DNA of 7,948 bases from assembly GCA_002431845.1 (NCBI GenBank), contig DJEH01000143.1:7571-15518 (forward strand), in the 5' to 3' direction. This DNA is from Prevotellaceae bacterium UBA5903 (lineage in GTDB: Bacteria > Bacteroidota > Bacteroidia > Bacteroidales > Bacteroidaceae). A program made the position numbers and the translations under genes. Positions 5,977-7,948 of the stretch are shown piece by piece. The notes under the pieces are model-generated. The model saw nothing but the letters and a program-made list of their open reading frames with translations, was not told the DNA's origin and did not search any database. The stretch's first letter is position 1. Each line of letters begins with the position of its first letter.

Positions 5977-6619
5977 ACCATAAATTGTAATGTATGTTGT
6001 CGGCATTATATTTGTCTTTAGGCTGAGGATTGCCCTTGGGATAGCCTATGGGAATTACATTAAGCGGGATAATATTATCGGGCAAATTGAGAGCTACTTT
6101 CACAGCTGCTACCCTCTCGTCATAGGGATAAGCAGCTGTCCACACGGCTCCTAACCCCATAGCCTCGGCTTGTAACAATAGGTTTTCGGTGGCAGCAGAA
6201 CAATCGAATGCCCAGTTAGTTGAGGGCTTTCCATCTTTGTCTACCACACTCATATCGCCACAAACAACAATGGCTGCTTGGGCCTCAGCAAGCATTTTGG
6301 CATAAGGCAATTTTGTGGCTAAGGATTTCATAGCCTGCTTGTCATTTACCACTACAAACTTCCACGGACGCATGTCCTTGCCCGTTGGTGCCGCCATTGC
6401 AGCACGAAGAAGGGTGTCGAGTTTGCTCTTTTCTATGGGCTGATTGGTAAACGAACGCACACTCTTACGCTGCAAGATGTTGCTCATCACTACGTCTGCA
6501 CGGCTAATCTGTGAGCCTCCGTTTGTGTTGTTTATCAACACTATTAGTCGCGTCATACTTGCCAAAAGAGCTATGGCCAATACTACGCAAATTAGTTTGT
6601 ATTTATTAACCTCTTTCAT
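5975..6619 (-). CDS. Nitroreductase-family flavoprotein with N-terminal membrane anchor
   Basis: FMN-dependent NAD(P)H oxidoreductase of the nitroreductase fold. Family features are RKSVRSFTNQPI at 51-62 (phosphate-binding arginines), AAMAAPTGKDMRPWKFVVV at 73-91, the GLGAVWTAAYP segment at 155-165 and IPIGYPKG at 189-196. At about 165 aa the catalytic part is a compact version. Unusually, residues 9-30 form one hydrophobic helix after a short Lys-rich N-terminus. There is no lipobox Cys, so it is best read as an uncleaved signal anchor placing the enzyme outside the cytoplasmic membrane. Starting at Met45 would give a conventional soluble enzyme, but the helix is too regular to be chance. 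It lies 38 nt after a NosR/PceC-like membrane flavoprotein gene, suggesting that protein as an electron partner. The physiological substrate is unknown. Confidence 0.88.
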   Translation of the reverse strand: MKEVNKYKLICVVLAIALLASMTRLIVLINNTNGGSQISRADVVMSNILQRKSVRSFTNQPIEKSKLDTLLRAAMAAPTGKDMRPWKFVVVNDKQAMKSLATKLPYAKMLAEAQAAIVVCGDMSVVDKDGKPSTNWAFDCSAATENLLLQAEAMGLGAVWTAAYPYDERVAAVKVALNLPDNIIPLNVIPIGYPKGNPQPKDKYNADNIHYNLW

Positions 6620-6657
6620 TATACAGAATAATATATTTTCGTGACTTTATTAAAGCT

Positions 6658-7857
6658 TTACTTTTCACTTATATTGAGCATCATGCCCATCGGACACAAG
6701 CATCTGCACCACACGTTAGGTATGAACATGCTTGTCACAACTATCACACTTGCCAATACTAACACTATGGGCGATGCCGCTTGCACCAAAAAGGCTGTAA
6801 ATGGTTCATAATCAAGCAACAGACCACCTATACCCGTCCATAACGAGAGCATGAGCAAGCAAAAAGCCCAAAGTCGGATACGGCTCATTGCCTTATATAC
6901 ATTGGCTGAACAATGAATTTTGGGTACAGGCATTCGGGCTGCAATCTCTTGTAAACTACCTAACGGACATACCCACGAACAATAGTAATGTTTGTACTTA
7001 AACACAGGCATTAACACAGCCATAGCCAACACCAATAATGTGGGTAAGTAGGCTATAGGACTAAAACCATTAGCTATCCAACCTCGCAGCAATGAGAGCG
7101 AAAGGAACTGACCGCACCAAAAGCCCAACACCACTACGTTGAGCAATAATTGGAAGATGCGTAGCCTTTTATTTCCTCTAAAATACGCGCTTATAAAAGC
7201 ACCTAATAGTAGCACAGCGAAAACAGCTATGGTGCGTCCCCACCCTATAGTTGGCACCTGCACACTCTGACTATGCGAAGAGGCATAGGCGGCCATTGCA
7301 TTCTGCACGTTGAGAATGATTGCCTTGCTTGAAAACGTGGCACCACTTACTGCATCTATATGAGCAGTTGATGCTTTCTCTGCATCAAGGCCTATGCACT
7401 TTGCTACAATACCCTCGAAAGCTCGGTTAAAAAAGTCGGGTGTTTCGGCATTGTCTTGCGCTACAATTTGCTTGATTTTTCCTTTGACATCAACATATAT
7501 ATATATAGGTGTAGTACCTGCAAATCCCTTTACATCTTTGGCATAAGGGGCAGAAGAAATGAGTGTGCCTAAAGCATCGCCTTGAGATGATTTGACCATC
7601 CAAGAGGCCGAATCGCGCGGAACGAGTTGCACCTCGTTTGCCTTTATGCCTAACTGCGAAAGCTGTTGCTCGGTAGGCATGGCCAGCGCAGATGATTGCG
7701 CCATGGATGCTTTATCATTGCCCAAACGTTTGCCAAACAGGCTGCCAGTCCATGCAGCAGCTGCCGTTAAGAGCAAAAACACTACCAACAAGGAGAGTGC
7801 ATGCGACAAATGCTTTTGCACCTTCTCTATTATTCGACTTTTACTATTTATTTTCAC
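6658..7857 (-). CDS. NosR/PceC-like membrane flavoprotein, FMN-binding and CX3CP iron-sulfur motifs
   Basis: Predicted transmembrane electron carrier of 399 aa. TM1 (about 20-37) is followed by an extracytoplasmic FMN-binding domain (about 75-195) of the RnfG/NqrC/NosR type. Its SGATF motif (171-175) puts Thr174 in place for covalent FMN attachment. Five further helices follow (about 207-226, 235-256, 267-285, 328-347, 359-380). Two CX3CP motifs, Cys293-Cys297-Pro298 and Cys384-Cys388-Pro389, both fall on the cytoplasmic side if the basic loop FRGNKRLR (226-233) is inside. The protein stops right after the second motif and lacks the C-terminal ferredoxin domain of NosR, resembling PceC. The start is GTG at 7857, as no ATG is near. 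Likely first gene of a unit with the downstream nitroreductase. An ATATATATATATA run (7495-7507) encodes IYIY. Confidence 0.87.
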   Translation of the reverse strand: MKINSKSRIIEKVQKHLSHALSLLVVFLLLTAAAAWTGSLFGKRLGNDKASMAQSSALAMPTEQQLSQLGIKANEVQLVPRDSASWMVKSSQGDALGTLISSAPYAKDVKGFAGTTPIYIYVDVKGKIKQIVAQDNAETPDFFNRAFEGIVAKCIGLDAEKASTAHIDAVSGATFSSKAIILNVQNAMAAYASSHSQSVQVPTIGWGRTIAVFAVLLLGAFISAYFRGNKRLRIFQLLLNVVVLGFWCGQFLSLSLLRGWIANGFSPIAYLPTLLVLAMAVLMPVFKYKHYYCSWVCPLGSLQEIAARMPVPKIHCSANVYKAMSRIRLWAFCLLMLSLWTGIGGLLLDYEPFTAFLVQAASPIVLVLASVIVVTSMFIPNVWCRCLCPMGMMLNISEK

Positions 7858-7901
7858 TATTGTATGTTTCTATAATGTTCTACAACGATTAAGTAGGTAT
7901 T

Positions 7902-7909
7902 CAAAATTA
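7902..7909 (-). promoter_or_regulatory. Putative -7 promoter element before the NosR/PceC-like gene
   Basis: TAATTTTG on the minus strand matches TAnnTTTG and lies 44 nt upstream of the GTG start. No strong TTTG is seen at the -33 distance, and the region is AT-rich, so a chance match is possible. Confidence 0.35.
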
Positions 7910-7948
7910 ATTTATATAATCATGCTCTACATTAATTGATATGCCTTA

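Noticed and set aside
7592..7939. Plus-strand frame of 115 codons
   Set aside because: Mostly antisense to the N-terminal part of the NosR/PceC-like gene. The C-terminal hydrophobic stretch comes from AT-rich intergenic sequence, and no family is recognised.

Overview
The window looks like a chromosomal segment from a Bacteroidota genome, probably Prevotella or a close relative. Evidence for this: starts lacking Shine-Dalgarno sequences, two GTG starts, several matches to the Bacteroidota -7 promoter element TAnnTTTG, and protein flavour (QueF, QueC and the glycosyltransferase read like Prevotella proteins). The genus is inferred, not shown. All eight complete protein genes lie on the minus strand, so transcription runs from right to left. 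No gap without a gene exceeds about 180 bases.

In transcription order: (1) 7857-5975 holds a two-gene unit. It encodes a NosR/PceC-like membrane flavoprotein with two CX3CP iron-sulfur motifs, then a nitroreductase with an N-terminal membrane segment. Together they suggest a transmembrane electron path to a membrane-anchored flavin reductase. (2) 5885-4938 is a single EamA/DMT transporter flanked by two perfect long hairpins; the one after it is a clear terminator. (3) 4850-2726 is a compact 7-deazaguanine unit: promoter element, a preQ1-I-like riboswitch ending 4 nt before the start codon, the YhhQ-type precursor transporter, queC, queF and a terminator. (4) 2718-70 is the distal part of a surface-glycan region: a Wzx-type flippase and a family 2 glycosyltransferase, followed by a perfect hairpin at the left edge whose T-tract points towards the plus strand. 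A convergent plus-strand gene may end in the first 64 bases.

The most interesting element is the 31-base preQ1-I-like aptamer at 4791-4761. It has a 12-nt loop matching the well-known Bacillus subtilis aptamer at 8 of 12 positions, including the preQ1-pairing cytosine. It also has a four-base-pair pseudoknot (CUUG with CAAG) and the A-rich tail, and it sits directly ahead of a transporter for the same ligand class. The operon makes biochemical sense: YhhQ would bring in preQ0/preQ1, QueC makes preQ0, QueF reduces preQ0 to preQ1, and preQ1 would close the loop by repressing translation. queD, queE and tgt are not in the window.
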